Shown here: positions 25,431 to 32,918 of the stretch, piece after piece
Position numbering within the stretch: position 1 is the stretch's first letter
Layout: each line of letters begins with the position of its first letter
Assembly (NCBI RefSeq): GCF_030816965.1
Contig: NZ_JAUSYQ010000002.1
Span: forward strand, 4,933,501-4,997,500
Length of the DNA stretch: 64,000 nt
From: Streptomyces canus
GTDB lineage: Bacteria > Actinomycetota > Actinomycetes > Streptomycetales > Streptomycetaceae
Reading direction: 5' to 3'
Program-made: the position numbers and the translations under genes
The notes under the pieces: generated by a model
Told to the model about the DNA's origin: nothing
The model's database searches: none
The model's input: only the letters and a program-made list of their open reading frames with translations

Positions 25431-26573
25431 TCACCGGGCTGCCGGGCCGGTGGTGAAGAAGTCGACCATCTGCTCCAGGCCTCGCTCGCCGAACATCGTG
25501 TCCAGGCTGGCGGCGGACTCGGCGGCGGACGCCTCGCCGCGCGGGAAGAGCGCCTCCTCGTAGGCGGCCAGGGCGGCTTCGGTGTCGCCGGGGCGGGCGG
25601 CGACGGCCAGGGCGAGTTCCGCGCCGTCGAACATGGCCAGGTTGGCTCCCTCCCCCGCGAACGGGGACATCACATGGGCGGCGTCGCCGAGCAGCGTCAC
25701 GCCCGGGACACGGTCCCAGCGGTGCCCGACCGGCAGGGCATGGATACGACGCGGAGTGATCGTCTCCGCGTCGGCGACCAGGGCGCGCAGGCCCTCGTCC
25801 CAGTCCTCGAAGTGAGCCAGGACCGCGGCCTTGGCGGCGGTTCGGTCGGTGAAGTCGATCGTGTCCAGCCAGACCTCGTCGGCCTTGAGCGCGGTGTAGA
25901 CGTGGAGCGAGCCGTCTCTCTCCCGGTGCGCGAGGAAGCCGCGCTCGTGTCCCAGGGCGATGAGGAACCCGTCGCCGACGACCGCGGCGCTACGAGGGTG
26001 GCGGGTGTCGGCCTCGAACAGGTCGGTCTCGACGAGGCAGATGCCGGTGTAGAGGGGCTCGGCGTCGGAGACCAGCGGCCGTACGCGCGACCAGGCGCCG
26101 TCGGCGCCGATGAGGAGGTCGGTGGTGACGACCGAGCCGTCGGCGAACGTCACCTCGTGACGCCCGTCGCCCAGCGGCCGGGCACCGGTGGCCTTCCGGC
26201 CCCAGTGGATCGTGCCGTCGGGCAGGGAGTTCAGGAGCAGATCGCGCAGGTCGCCGCGGTCCACCTCCGGTCGGCCGCCGGTGCCGTCGTCCTCCTCGGA
26301 CACGTGCACGGTGCCGTCGGGGCCCAGCAGGCGCATGGCCTGGCCGCCCTCGTGGACGAGCTTGAGGAAGTCGTCGTGCAGGCCGGCGGCGTGCAGGGCC
26401 TGCTGCCCGTTCTCCTCGTGGATGTCGAGCATCCCGCCCTGCGTACGGGCCGCCGCCGACGCCTCCAGGTCGAAGATCGCCGACTCGATGCCGTGGACGT
26501 GCAGGACGCGGGCGGCGGTCAGACCGCCGAGACCGCCGCCGATGATCGCGAGGGGGAAGTGGGGGGTGCTCAT
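25431..26573 (-). CDS. FAD-dependent monooxygenase, TetX-like
   Basis: 380 residues. Rossmann FAD site 'AIIGGGLGGLTAARVL' near the N-terminus, 'LIGADGAWSRVR' (DG motif) and 'LLGDAAHVMSPFAGEGANLA' (second FAD motif) define a class A flavoprotein hydroxylase. Around residues 40-70, 'TQGGMLDIHEENGQQAL' resembles the TetX region 'GGTLDLHKGSGQEAM', so the closest group is the TetX-type oxidoreductases, some of which inactivate tetracyclines. ATG 26571-26573 has GAAGAGG upstream. It follows the TetR gene on the same strand and has that repressor's probable operator in its promoter, so it should be induced by the repressor's ligand. Substrate unknown. Confidence 0.85.
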   Translation of the reverse strand: MSTPHFPLAIIGGGLGGLTAARVLHVHGIESAIFDLEASAAARTQGGMLDIHEENGQQALHAAGLHDDFLKLVHEGGQAMRLLGPDGTVHVSEEDDGTGGRPEVDRGDLRDLLLNSLPDGTIHWGRKATGARPLGDGRHEVTFADGSVVTTDLLIGADGAWSRVRPLVSDAEPLYTGICLVETDLFEADTRHPRSAAVVGDGFLIALGHERGFLAHRERDGSLHVYTALKADEVWLDTIDFTDRTAAKAAVLAHFEDWDEGLRALVADAETITPRRIHALPVGHRWDRVPGVTLLGDAAHVMSPFAGEGANLAMFDGAELALAVAARPGDTEAALAAYEEALFPRGEASAAESAASLDTMFGERGLEQMVDFFTTGPAAR

Positions 26574-26704
26574 GGCGAACCTCTTCGAAGGAGTGAGGGA
26601 TGCGTGTGCGCACCGGGGAAAAGGCTGCCGGCGCCGCCCGTGGACGGGCAGCACGGGACTGCACGGCTGTTCGAGAAGCGATCCCACCGGCCGCTTCCAA
26701 CGTA

Positions 26705-26733
26705 GCGAACATGTTCGTTACGAACAAGTTCGC
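26705..26733. promoter_or_regulatory. Double TetR-type operator before the monooxygenase
   Basis: GCGAACATGTTCGTTAC (26705-26721) overlaps GTTACGAACAAGTTCGC (26717-26733), two copies of GTAACGAACnTGTTCGC in opposite orientation. The same 17-mer occurs once before the tetR start (27483). It lies 132 bp upstream of the monooxygenase start. Confidence 0.75.
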
Positions 26734-26776
26734 AGCGCCGCGCATGTGTCCACAGGCCGTGCCGGACCCGCTGGGC

Positions 26777-27472
26777 TCAGTCGGCCGGGACGGGTACGGG
26801 AGTGCGCGTGATGCCGTTGACGAGGACGTCGAAACTCCAGCGCATCCGGTCCCGGACCGTGCCACTGATCAGGTCCGGCATGTGTGCGGTGATCGCCGGA
26901 TGCGTGGTCTCGTCCACGGAGTGCAGCGCGGCGACGGCGGCGTTCCAGTCGCCCTCGGAGGCGGGGTCGTGCTCCTGCGTCGCATGCTCGGCGGCGGTGG
27001 CCGTCGCGTCCTGGAGAAGCTTGTCCACCCCCCAGGCGACCTGCTCGCGGCCGGCACCGCTGCGCGAGAGGAGGTCGAGGATGCGCTCCACCAGCCGCAG
27101 GTAGTTCTCTCCGCTCGGCCGGGCCACGAGCGCGGACCGGGCGAGCTGCGGGTGTGCGAACAGCACCAGGGTGTACGACGTCATGACAGCGCGGAGCCGG
27201 CCGCGCCAGTCGTCGCCGCCGTCCCGGCCGGTCAGGTCGACCTCGCCGAGAAGTGCGTCCAGGACGGCCGCGTGCAGCTCGGCGGTGTTGGCGACGTACA
27301 CGTACAGCGAGGCCGGGCCGGTGTCCAGCTCCTGCGCCAGGCGGCGCATCGTGACCTTCTCCAGCCCTTCGGCCCGCATGATCCGCACGGCCGTGTCCAC
27401 GATCCAGCGTCGGGACAGGGCGGGCTTCGCCGGACGCTCCCGGCGGCCGGCCGGCTCTCTTCTCGCACCCAT
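26777..27472 (-). CDS. TetR-family repressor
   Basis: 231 residues. N-terminal helix-turn-helix 'LSRRWIVDTAVRIMRAEGLE' then 'VTMRRLAQELDTGPASLYVY', followed by an all-helical ligand domain of the TetR_C type. The start is ATG 27470-27472. Operators of the same sequence stand before this gene and before the monooxygenase on the same strand, so it probably represses itself and the flavoenzyme and is released by the latter's substrate. The two genes are 203 bp apart, with the double operator in between. Confidence 0.88.
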   Translation of the reverse strand: MGARREPAGRRERPAKPALSRRWIVDTAVRIMRAEGLEKVTMRRLAQELDTGPASLYVYVANTAELHAAVLDALLGEVDLTGRDGGDDWRGRLRAVMTSYTLVLFAHPQLARSALVARPSGENYLRLVERILDLLSRSGAGREQVAWGVDKLLQDATATAAEHATQEHDPASEGDWNAAVAALHSVDETTHPAITAHMPDLISGTVRDRMRWSFDVLVNGITRTPVPVPAD

Positions 27473-27482
27473 GACATCGATC

Positions 27483-27499
27483 GTAACGAACGTGTTCGC
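27483..27499. promoter_or_regulatory. TetR operator at its own promoter
   Basis: GTAACGAACGTGTTCGC, 10 bp upstream of the repressor start, matches both half-copies at 26705-26733 with one difference. Confidence 0.72.
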
Positions 27500-27580
27500 T
27501 CAGCGGGGACGTCCGGTGCGGCCTCCGCTCGGCCGGGGACGGTGACCGGACGGTCAGGGGAAACGGTGCGGGTGACGCGG

Positions 27581-28360
27581 TCAGTGCACCGACAACCCCC
27601 CGTCCACAAAGATCGACTGCCCCGTGACATAGCCCGACGCCCCGCTCGCCAGGAAGACCGCGGCGCCCGCGAAGTCCTCGGGGAGGCCGTTGCGGCCGGT
27701 CATGGTGCGGGCGGCCAGGGACGCGACCTTCTCCGGGTCGGTGGCGAGGCGGGCGTTGAGGGGGGTCAGCACGAAGCCGGGGACGAGGGTGTTGCAGGTG
27801 ACGCCGTGCGGGGACCACGCCTCGGCCTGGGAGCGGGCCAGGGATTCCAGGCCGCCTTTGGAGACGCCGTAGGCGCCGCTCTGGACGAAGGCGCGGTGGG
27901 CCTGCTGGGAGGTGATGTGGATGATCCGGCCGAAGCCGCGCTCGGCCATGCCGGGGCCGAAGCGCTGGCCCAGGAGGTAGGGGGCCTCCAGGTTGACCGC
28001 CAGGGTGGTGTCCCACACGTCGTCGGTGAGCTCGGTCATCGGTGGACGCAGGTTGATCCCAGCCGAGTTGACCAGGATGTCCGGCTCACCGAACACCGCG
28101 GCGGCCGCCTCCGCCGCCGTACGCACACCCTTCCTCGTGCTCAAGTCGCCGCTCACCCAGTCCGCTCGGCAGCCGTCTGCCCTCAACTCCTCGACCGCCG
28201 CGGTCAGTTCCGGCTCCCTGCGGGCCACGATCACCACGCTCGCCCCCGCCCGCGCCAACGCCCCCGCGATCGCCCTGCCGATGCCCGAACTCCCGCCGGT
28301 CACCAGCGCCACACGGCCGTCCAGCGAGAACAGTTCGGAGAGGTACGCCTGGGAAGTCAT
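27581..28360 (-). CDS. Short-chain dehydrogenase/reductase
   Basis: 259 residues. Classical SDR: NAD(P)-binding 'TGGSSGIGRA' (21-30), 'NSAGIN', catalytic Ser region 'HITSQQAHRAF', 'YGVSKGG' with the Tyr/Lys pair, and C-terminal 'SGYVTGQSIFVDGGLSVH'. It resembles gluconate-5-dehydrogenase or 3-oxoacyl-ACP reductase-like SDRs; the substrate cannot be assigned. No ribosome site is evident, but TAGGGT lies six bases before ATG 28358-28360, which suggests a leaderless transcript. It diverges from the DUF72 gene. Confidence 0.9.
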   Translation of the reverse strand: MTSQAYLSELFSLDGRVALVTGGSSGIGRAIAGALARAGASVVIVARREPELTAAVEELRADGCRADWVSGDLSTRKGVRTAAEAAAAVFGEPDILVNSAGINLRPPMTELTDDVWDTTLAVNLEAPYLLGQRFGPGMAERGFGRIIHITSQQAHRAFVQSGAYGVSKGGLESLARSQAEAWSPHGVTCNTLVPGFVLTPLNARLATDPEKVASLAARTMTGRNGLPEDFAGAAVFLASGASGYVTGQSIFVDGGLSVH

Positions 28361-28390
28361 GGCCGAACCCTAAGTCGGTACCCACTCCCC

Positions 28391-29233
28391 ATGACCAGCA
28401 TCCTTGTCGGCACCTGCTCCTGGACCGATCCAGCGCTCGTCCGCAGCGGTTGGTACCCGCCCGGTCGGCGGGACGCCGAGGGACGGTTGCGGTACTACAC
28501 CGAGCGGTTCCCGGTGGTGGAGGTGGACGGCACGTTCTACGCCCTGCCCAGTGAGCGCAACAGCCGTCTGTGGGTGGAGCGCACGCCTGCGGGATTCGTG
28601 TTCGACGTGAAGGCGTACGCACCGCTCACCGGGCATCCGGTGAAGCAGGCCGCCCTCGCGGACGTGGCTCCTGACGAGGTGTGGGCGCGGTTCGCCGCCG
28701 GGATCGAGCCGTTGCGGGAGGCCGGGCGGCTCGGTGGGGTGCTGTTCCAGTTCCCGCCGTGGCTGCGGCCCGGGGCGCGGGCGGAGCGGTTCCTGGAGGA
28801 GACCGCGGCGCGGACCGCCGGATGGCCCGTCCATGTGGAGTTCCGGCATCCGTCCTGGTGGGGGGAGCGGCAGCGGGACCTCACCTGTGCGCTGCTGAGC
28901 ACGTACGGCTTCGCCGCCGTGGCCGTGGACATGAGCCAGGACCTGCCCACCTCCCTGCCGCCGGTCACCCCCGTCACCGCACCCCGGCTCTCCGTCGTGC
29001 GCTTCCACGGACGCAGTGCCTCCTGGGGGCGCGGCAGCAAGGAGGAGCGTTTCCGGTACGACTACCGGCGCGCCGAACTCACCGAGTGGTTACCGCGGTT
29101 GCACGCCCTGGCCGAGCAGGTGGACGAGCTCCACGTCCTGTTCAACAACTGCTGCGGAGCCGCCGCCGTACAGGCCGCCGAGACCATGGCCGGCCTGCTC
29201 AGCCCACGATCCTCACCGTCTTCGTCACGCTGA
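28391..29233 (+). CDS. DUF72 (YecE-like) protein
   Basis: 280 residues, usual length. TIM-barrel family signature 'ILVGTCSWTDPAL', 'YYTERFPVVEVDGTFYALPS', 'FVFDVKAYAPLTGHP', 'VHVEFRHPSWW' and 'VRFHGRSASWGRG'. The C-terminus 'VLFNNCCGAAAVQAAETMAG' carries the conserved N-N. The function of YecE-like proteins is not established. Its last 35 bp overlap the end of the convergent copper gene, so no terminator can separate them. Confidence 0.9.
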   Translation: MTSILVGTCSWTDPALVRSGWYPPGRRDAEGRLRYYTERFPVVEVDGTFYALPSERNSRLWVERTPAGFVFDVKAYAPLTGHPVKQAALADVAPDEVWARFAAGIEPLREAGRLGGVLFQFPPWLRPGARAERFLEETAARTAGWPVHVEFRHPSWWGERQRDLTCALLSTYGFAAVAVDMSQDLPTSLPPVTPVTAPRLSVVRFHGRSASWGRGSKEERFRYDYRRAELTEWLPRLHALAEQVDELHVLFNNCCGAAAVQAAETMAGLLSPRSSPSSSR

Positions 29234-31028
29234 CCTGGTCGACGTCGGAGACCCTGATCGTCGTCTTCATCCGCCAGTCGCCCGCGAGGGGGAGGGTGAG
29301 GTCGTTCGTGCCCCAGTAGCCGCCCTTGTCCTTCAGTTCGGCGTCGATCGGGCCGATCTCCTTGGCCGGGAGGGTGAAGGAGAGCCGGAGTTCGGGGACG
29401 GTGGCGAGGCCTCCGTCGGCCGCGTAGACGATGGCCTGGACCGAGTTGTCGCCGGTGCGGCCCGGGTCGAGGGTGATCTGCACCCGGCCCGTGGCGCCCC
29501 CCACGGAGAAGGGGACGTCGGTCAGGGACGCGGCCGGCAGTCCGCCCGTGGCCGGGCCCGCCTCGGCGGCCTCGGCCTCCGCCCGGCCGGGCAGCGTGCC
29601 GCTCAGTACGGTGCTGAGCACCAGGACCACGACCCCGACGGCCACTTCGGCGAGGACGGAACGGCGCAGGCCACGCCGGTACGCCGGGGAGTCTCCCCCC
29701 GGGGCGGCGGGCTCCCGCTGCGCATCGGAGGCGGCCGGCGGTCCCCCCACCGGCTCCGGCACCCGCTCCCGTACGACGGACTCCGCCTCGACCTGCGCCC
29801 CGGCCGTCACGAGCCGTCCCGTCCACTGCCGCGACAGCCGCGCCGCCCCCAGCAGCCCTGTCACCGCGAGCAGCTTGAAGACGAGCAGATGGCCGTACGT
29901 CGTGCCGGTGACCGCGTCCCAGGAGCCGAGGCCGCGCCAGGACTGGTAGACGCCGGTGCCGACGAGGACGGTCACGGAGGCGAAGGCCAGCCGGGAGAAA
30001 CGGGCGACGACGACGGCCGGGATCTGCGACGACGCCCGGTACAGCGTGGTGAGCAGGGCCGCGAGGCCGCCCAGCCAGACCGCCATCGCGAGGACGTGCA
30101 GCACCGCGGACGTCATCGCCACCGGCACCTGGATCCCGGCGGACGCGTGCTCGGCGGCGGCCCAGGTCAGCGCGAGACCCACGGCCAGCGCGCCGCCCGC
30201 CGCCTGCCAGGAGCGGGGCAGCCTCGACTCCCCGAGCCGCAGCAGTCGTACGACGAAGAAGTACCCGGCGAGCAGCAGCGCCAGGCGGACCAGGAGCGCC
30301 TCGCCCGGGCGGGTGGTCAGGGTGCGTTCGAAGGCCGTCAGCGAGAAGGCGGAGGCCGGGCCCGCCCCCGACTCGTACGGCGCCCGCAGCACCAGCAGGA
30401 ACACGGTCGAGCCGAGCAGGGTGCCCCAGCCCGCCCACAGGAGCCTGCGCAGCCGGGACGGCTCCGGCGGGCGGCAGGCGAGGAGGAAGACGGCCGTGCC
30501 GATGAGCAGGGCGGCGGCGAGGTAGGCCAGGTAGCGGCCCATGTTGAAGAGGCTCTCCGTGGCCGGGTCCTCGGTCGGGCCGGTGTCCATGACCACGGTG
30601 GCCGGGGAGGGTTTGCCGACCGAGAAGGTGAAGGCGCCGGAGACCGGGTGGCTGTCGGCCGAGACCACCCGCCAGGCCACCGTGTAGGTGCCCTGGGTGA
30701 GCTCGGCGGGCAGCGAGACACTGGCCGTGTCCGAGCCGCCCGCACCGTGTCCGGCGTCAGTGACCTTCAGGCGCTTGCCGTCGGGGTCGAGCACCCGGAA
30801 GGAGTCGTCGAGCAGGCCGACGGACTCGGTGAAGGTCAGGGTGATGTCCCGGGGGGCGGACCTGAGGACGCTTCCGTCCTCGGGGTCGGTGGCCCGGAGG
30901 GCCGCGTGGGCCGACGCCGCTCCCGCACCGCCGAAGAGGAGCAGGACCAGCACGGTGCCCAGCAGCACCAGCCCTTGAAGTCCTCGCCCTCGCCGGCCTG
31001 TGCTGCTGCCTGCACGCTCACACCTCAC
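29199..31028 (-). CDS. CopC-CopD fusion, copper transport/homeostasis membrane protein
   Basis: 609 residues. A signal sequence ends in 'GGAGAASAHAAL', leaving His41 as the first mature residue, the usual CopC copper ligand; 'SADSHPVSGAF' supplies the second His. The CopC domain spans about 41-135. Seven to eight membrane helices of CopD follow (about 165-420), then a linker, one more helix (about 455-475) and an extracellular C-terminal YtkA-like domain ('VQITLDPGRTGDN...'). It should bind copper outside the cell and move it across the membrane, perhaps for cytochrome oxidase or other copper enzymes. The start is GTG 31026-31028. No copper chaperone gene is adjacent. Confidence 0.88.
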   Translation of the reverse strand: MRCERAGSSTGRRGRGLQGLVLLGTVLVLLLFGGAGAASAHAALRATDPEDGSVLRSAPRDITLTFTESVGLLDDSFRVLDPDGKRLKVTDAGHGAGGSDTASVSLPAELTQGTYTVAWRVVSADSHPVSGAFTFSVGKPSPATVVMDTGPTEDPATESLFNMGRYLAYLAAALLIGTAVFLLACRPPEPSRLRRLLWAGWGTLLGSTVFLLVLRAPYESGAGPASAFSLTAFERTLTTRPGEALLVRLALLLAGYFFVVRLLRLGESRLPRSWQAAGGALAVGLALTWAAAEHASAGIQVPVAMTSAVLHVLAMAVWLGGLAALLTTLYRASSQIPAVVVARFSRLAFASVTVLVGTGVYQSWRGLGSWDAVTGTTYGHLLVFKLLAVTGLLGAARLSRQWTGRLVTAGAQVEAESVVRERVPEPVGGPPAASDAQREPAAPGGDSPAYRRGLRRSVLAEVAVGVVVLVLSTVLSGTLPGRAEAEAAEAGPATGGLPAASLTDVPFSVGGATGRVQITLDPGRTGDNSVQAIVYAADGGLATVPELRLSFTLPAKEIGPIDAELKDKGGYWGTNDLTLPLAGDWRMKTTIRVSDVDQVSVTKTVRIVG

Positions 31029-31091
31029 GTCACTACTCCGTACCTGGGCTCGCGGTCTTCCCGATAGGTACGCACGCGAACCCCCGAGCGC

Positions 31092-31844
31092 TCACCACGT
31101 CGGCCTGGCGGACACCCCGCCGTCCACGACCAGGTCGTGCCCGGTGACCCAGGACGCGAGCGGTGAGGCCAGGAACACACACGCGTCGGCCACGTCCTCG
31201 GGCCGACCGAGCCGCCCGAGCGGCGCTTTCCGCACCCACCGCTCCACCCCCTCCGGCCAGGCCTCCGCCAGCCCCGCCCGGTCGATCAGCCCGGGCGAGA
31301 CCGTGTTCACACGGATGCCCCGCGGTCCGTACTCCAGGGCCGCCGACCGCGCGTGCATCACGATCGCGGCCTTGGAGGCGGAGTAGTGGGCGTGCTCGGG
31401 TGCGGGGTGGCGCGCCTCGATGGACGCGATGTGGATCACGCAGCCGCCCGGTCCCATGACCTCGGCCGCCGCCTGGGTACACGCGAAGACACCGGTCAGG
31501 TTGGTGTCCACGACCGCGCGCCAGTCCGCCGCCGTCATCCCGGGCAGGGGCTGAGTGGGCTGCACACCCGCGTTGTTGACCAGGGCGGTCAGCCGACCGC
31601 CCCACGCGGCGGCCTCCCGGACCAGCCGGTGGCACTCGTCCTCGTCCCGCAGATCCGCTTCCAGTACGACGGCCCGGGCGCCCGAGTCCTCGATCCGGGA
31701 CGCCACTTCACGGGCCGCCGCCACTGCCGTACGGCAATGGAGTGCGACCGCCGCACCCTCCTCGGCGAACCGCAGCGCGATCCCCCGCCCGATGCCGCCG
31801 CCCGCACCCGTGACCAGGGCGACCTGCCCTTCCAGGAGTCTCAT
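31092..31844 (-). CDS. Short-chain dehydrogenase/reductase in the iron-box operon
   Basis: 250 residues. NAD(P) site 'VTGAGGGIGRGIAL' (11-24), 'NNAGVQPTQPL', catalytic 'HIASIEARHP' and 'YSASKAAI', and C-terminal 'SWVTGHDLVVDGGVSARPTW'. FabG-like; substrate unknown. ATG 31842-31844 overlaps the TGA of the cupin gene by four bases, so it is translationally coupled as the last gene of a four-gene operon beginning with the penicillin acylase. Confidence 0.9.
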   Translation of the reverse strand: MRLLEGQVALVTGAGGGIGRGIALRFAEEGAAVALHCRTAVAAAREVASRIEDSGARAVVLEADLRDEDECHRLVREAAAWGGRLTALVNNAGVQPTQPLPGMTAADWRAVVDTNLTGVFACTQAAAEVMGPGGCVIHIASIEARHPAPEHAHYSASKAAIVMHARSAALEYGPRGIRVNTVSPGLIDRAGLAEAWPEGVERWVRKAPLGRLGRPEDVADACVFLASPLASWVTGHDLVVDGGVSARPTW

Positions 31845-32308
31845 GGGCGGCACAGTCCCGCGATGCGCGCGGCCTGGGACGGATAACGCGCCGTCAGTTC
31901 GGCAGCGTCCCCGTGTTCGTAGTCCTCGTAGGTGAAGCCGGGCGCCATGGTGCAGCCGAAGAAGGTCCACGCGCCGCGGGTCCTGGCCCCCATCCAGGTG
32001 CCCGCGGGGACGGTCAGCTGGGGGTGCTGGCCGGCGCGTATGTCCGGGCCCAGGACCGGGGTGGCCGTCGTGCCGTCCGGGGCGAGGAGCAGGAGGTCCA
32101 GCGGGTCGCCGAGGTAGTGGTGCCAGATCTCGTCGCTGGGCAGGCGGTGCAGGGCGGAGTAGTCGTCGGCGGTGAGGAGGGCGACGATCGCCGTGCCGTG
32201 CGGCCTGCCGTCGCCACGTTCCTCGCCCGCCCAGGTCTGCCGGAACAGCCCGCCCTCGCGGGGAATCGGTATCAGGCCGTAGTGGGCGACGAGGTCGTCA
32301 GGCGTCAC
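31841..32308 (-). CDS. Cupin-fold DUF985 protein
   Basis: 155 residues. 'HYGLIPIPREGGLFRQTW', 'ALHRLPSDEIWHHYLGDPL', 'VPAGTWMGAR', 'FFGCTMAPGFTYEDYEHGD' are hallmarks of the DUF985 cupins. His/Glu residues in 'DEIWHHY' may bind metal. The biochemical role of the family is not settled. It overlaps the upstream GNAT gene by 11 bp and the downstream SDR gene by 4 bp, so it is a tightly coupled operon member. GTG start at 32306-32308. Confidence 0.85.
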   Translation of the reverse strand: MTPDDLVAHYGLIPIPREGGLFRQTWAGEERGDGRPHGTAIVALLTADDYSALHRLPSDEIWHHYLGDPLDLLLLAPDGTTATPVLGPDIRAGQHPQLTVPAGTWMGARTRGAWTFFGCTMAPGFTYEDYEHGDAAELTARYPSQAARIAGLCRP

Positions 32309-32918
32309 CCGGGAAGGCTACCTCCCTTGTCAGGAACGCCAGTTGGGCTTGCTTCTCGGGCAGGTGCACGTCCGGGAGGTCGATCTCCGGCAGCACGACC
32401 GTGGCTCCGGCCACGAAACCCTGCTTCAGGAAACGGGCGATGGCCTTCTCGTTGCGCACGTCGGGGTCGACCACGACCCGCCGTTTGTCCAGGACCAGCA
32501 GCACGTACGAGGCCACGGTGGACAGCAGCGCCGACGACCAGCCGGGGTGCGGGCCGTGCGGGCCGGGGGGCGGCAGCAGCAGGTGGATGCCGATGTCGCC
32601 GGGTTCCACGGGGTAGCACTCGCTGACGCGGTCCGCCTCCGGCTCGTAGGTCTGCAGGAGTCCGGCCGGTTCGCCGTCCTTCTCCAGGAGATAGGCGTGG
32701 TGGGTGTCGAGGGTGTCCAAATGGGCGTAGATCTCGGCCACTTGCTCCTTCGTGAGGCCGTTCATGCCCCAGAACGCGGCCCGTTCCTCACGCACCCAGG
32801 CGTGGACGGTCGCGGCGTCGGCGTGCGGGTCGAGCCGCAGGACACGGACGGTGCCGAAGCCGTCCACTGTCTGGGTGTGGACCGCTTCACGGGCGGGAGT
32901 CTCGGACTTCGGTCTCAT
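32298..32918 (-). CDS. GNAT acyltransferase, siderophore-type (DesH/IucB-like)
   Basis: 206 residues. It resembles the AlcB/IucB acyltransferases that acylate hydroxylamines in siderophore synthesis: 'REERAAFWGMNGLTKEQVAE', 'LLQTYEPEADRVSECYPVEP', 'DIGIHLLLPPPGP' and 'VVVDPDVRNEKAIARFLKQG'. ATG 32916-32918 overlaps the acylase stop by 4 bp. In some desferrioxamine clusters a penicillin-amidase gene and an acyl-CoA acyltransferase (desG, desH) are paired and linked to aryl-type desferrioxamines; this pair looks the same but stands without desA-D in this window. Acyl donor and acceptor are inferred only. Confidence 0.82.
   Translation of the reverse strand: MRPKSETPAREAVHTQTVDGFGTVRVLRLDPHADAATVHAWVREERAAFWGMNGLTKEQVAEIYAHLDTLDTHHAYLLEKDGEPAGLLQTYEPEADRVSECYPVEPGDIGIHLLLPPPGPHGPHPGWSSALLSTVASYVLLVLDKRRVVVDPDVRNEKAIARFLKQGFVAGATVVLPEIDLPDVHLPEKQAQLAFLTREVAFPGDA

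Noticed and set aside
26600..28390. Upstream extension of the DUF72 protein into an 877-codon frame
   Set aside because: The extension is antisense to tetR and an SDR gene; the family starts at ATG 28391.
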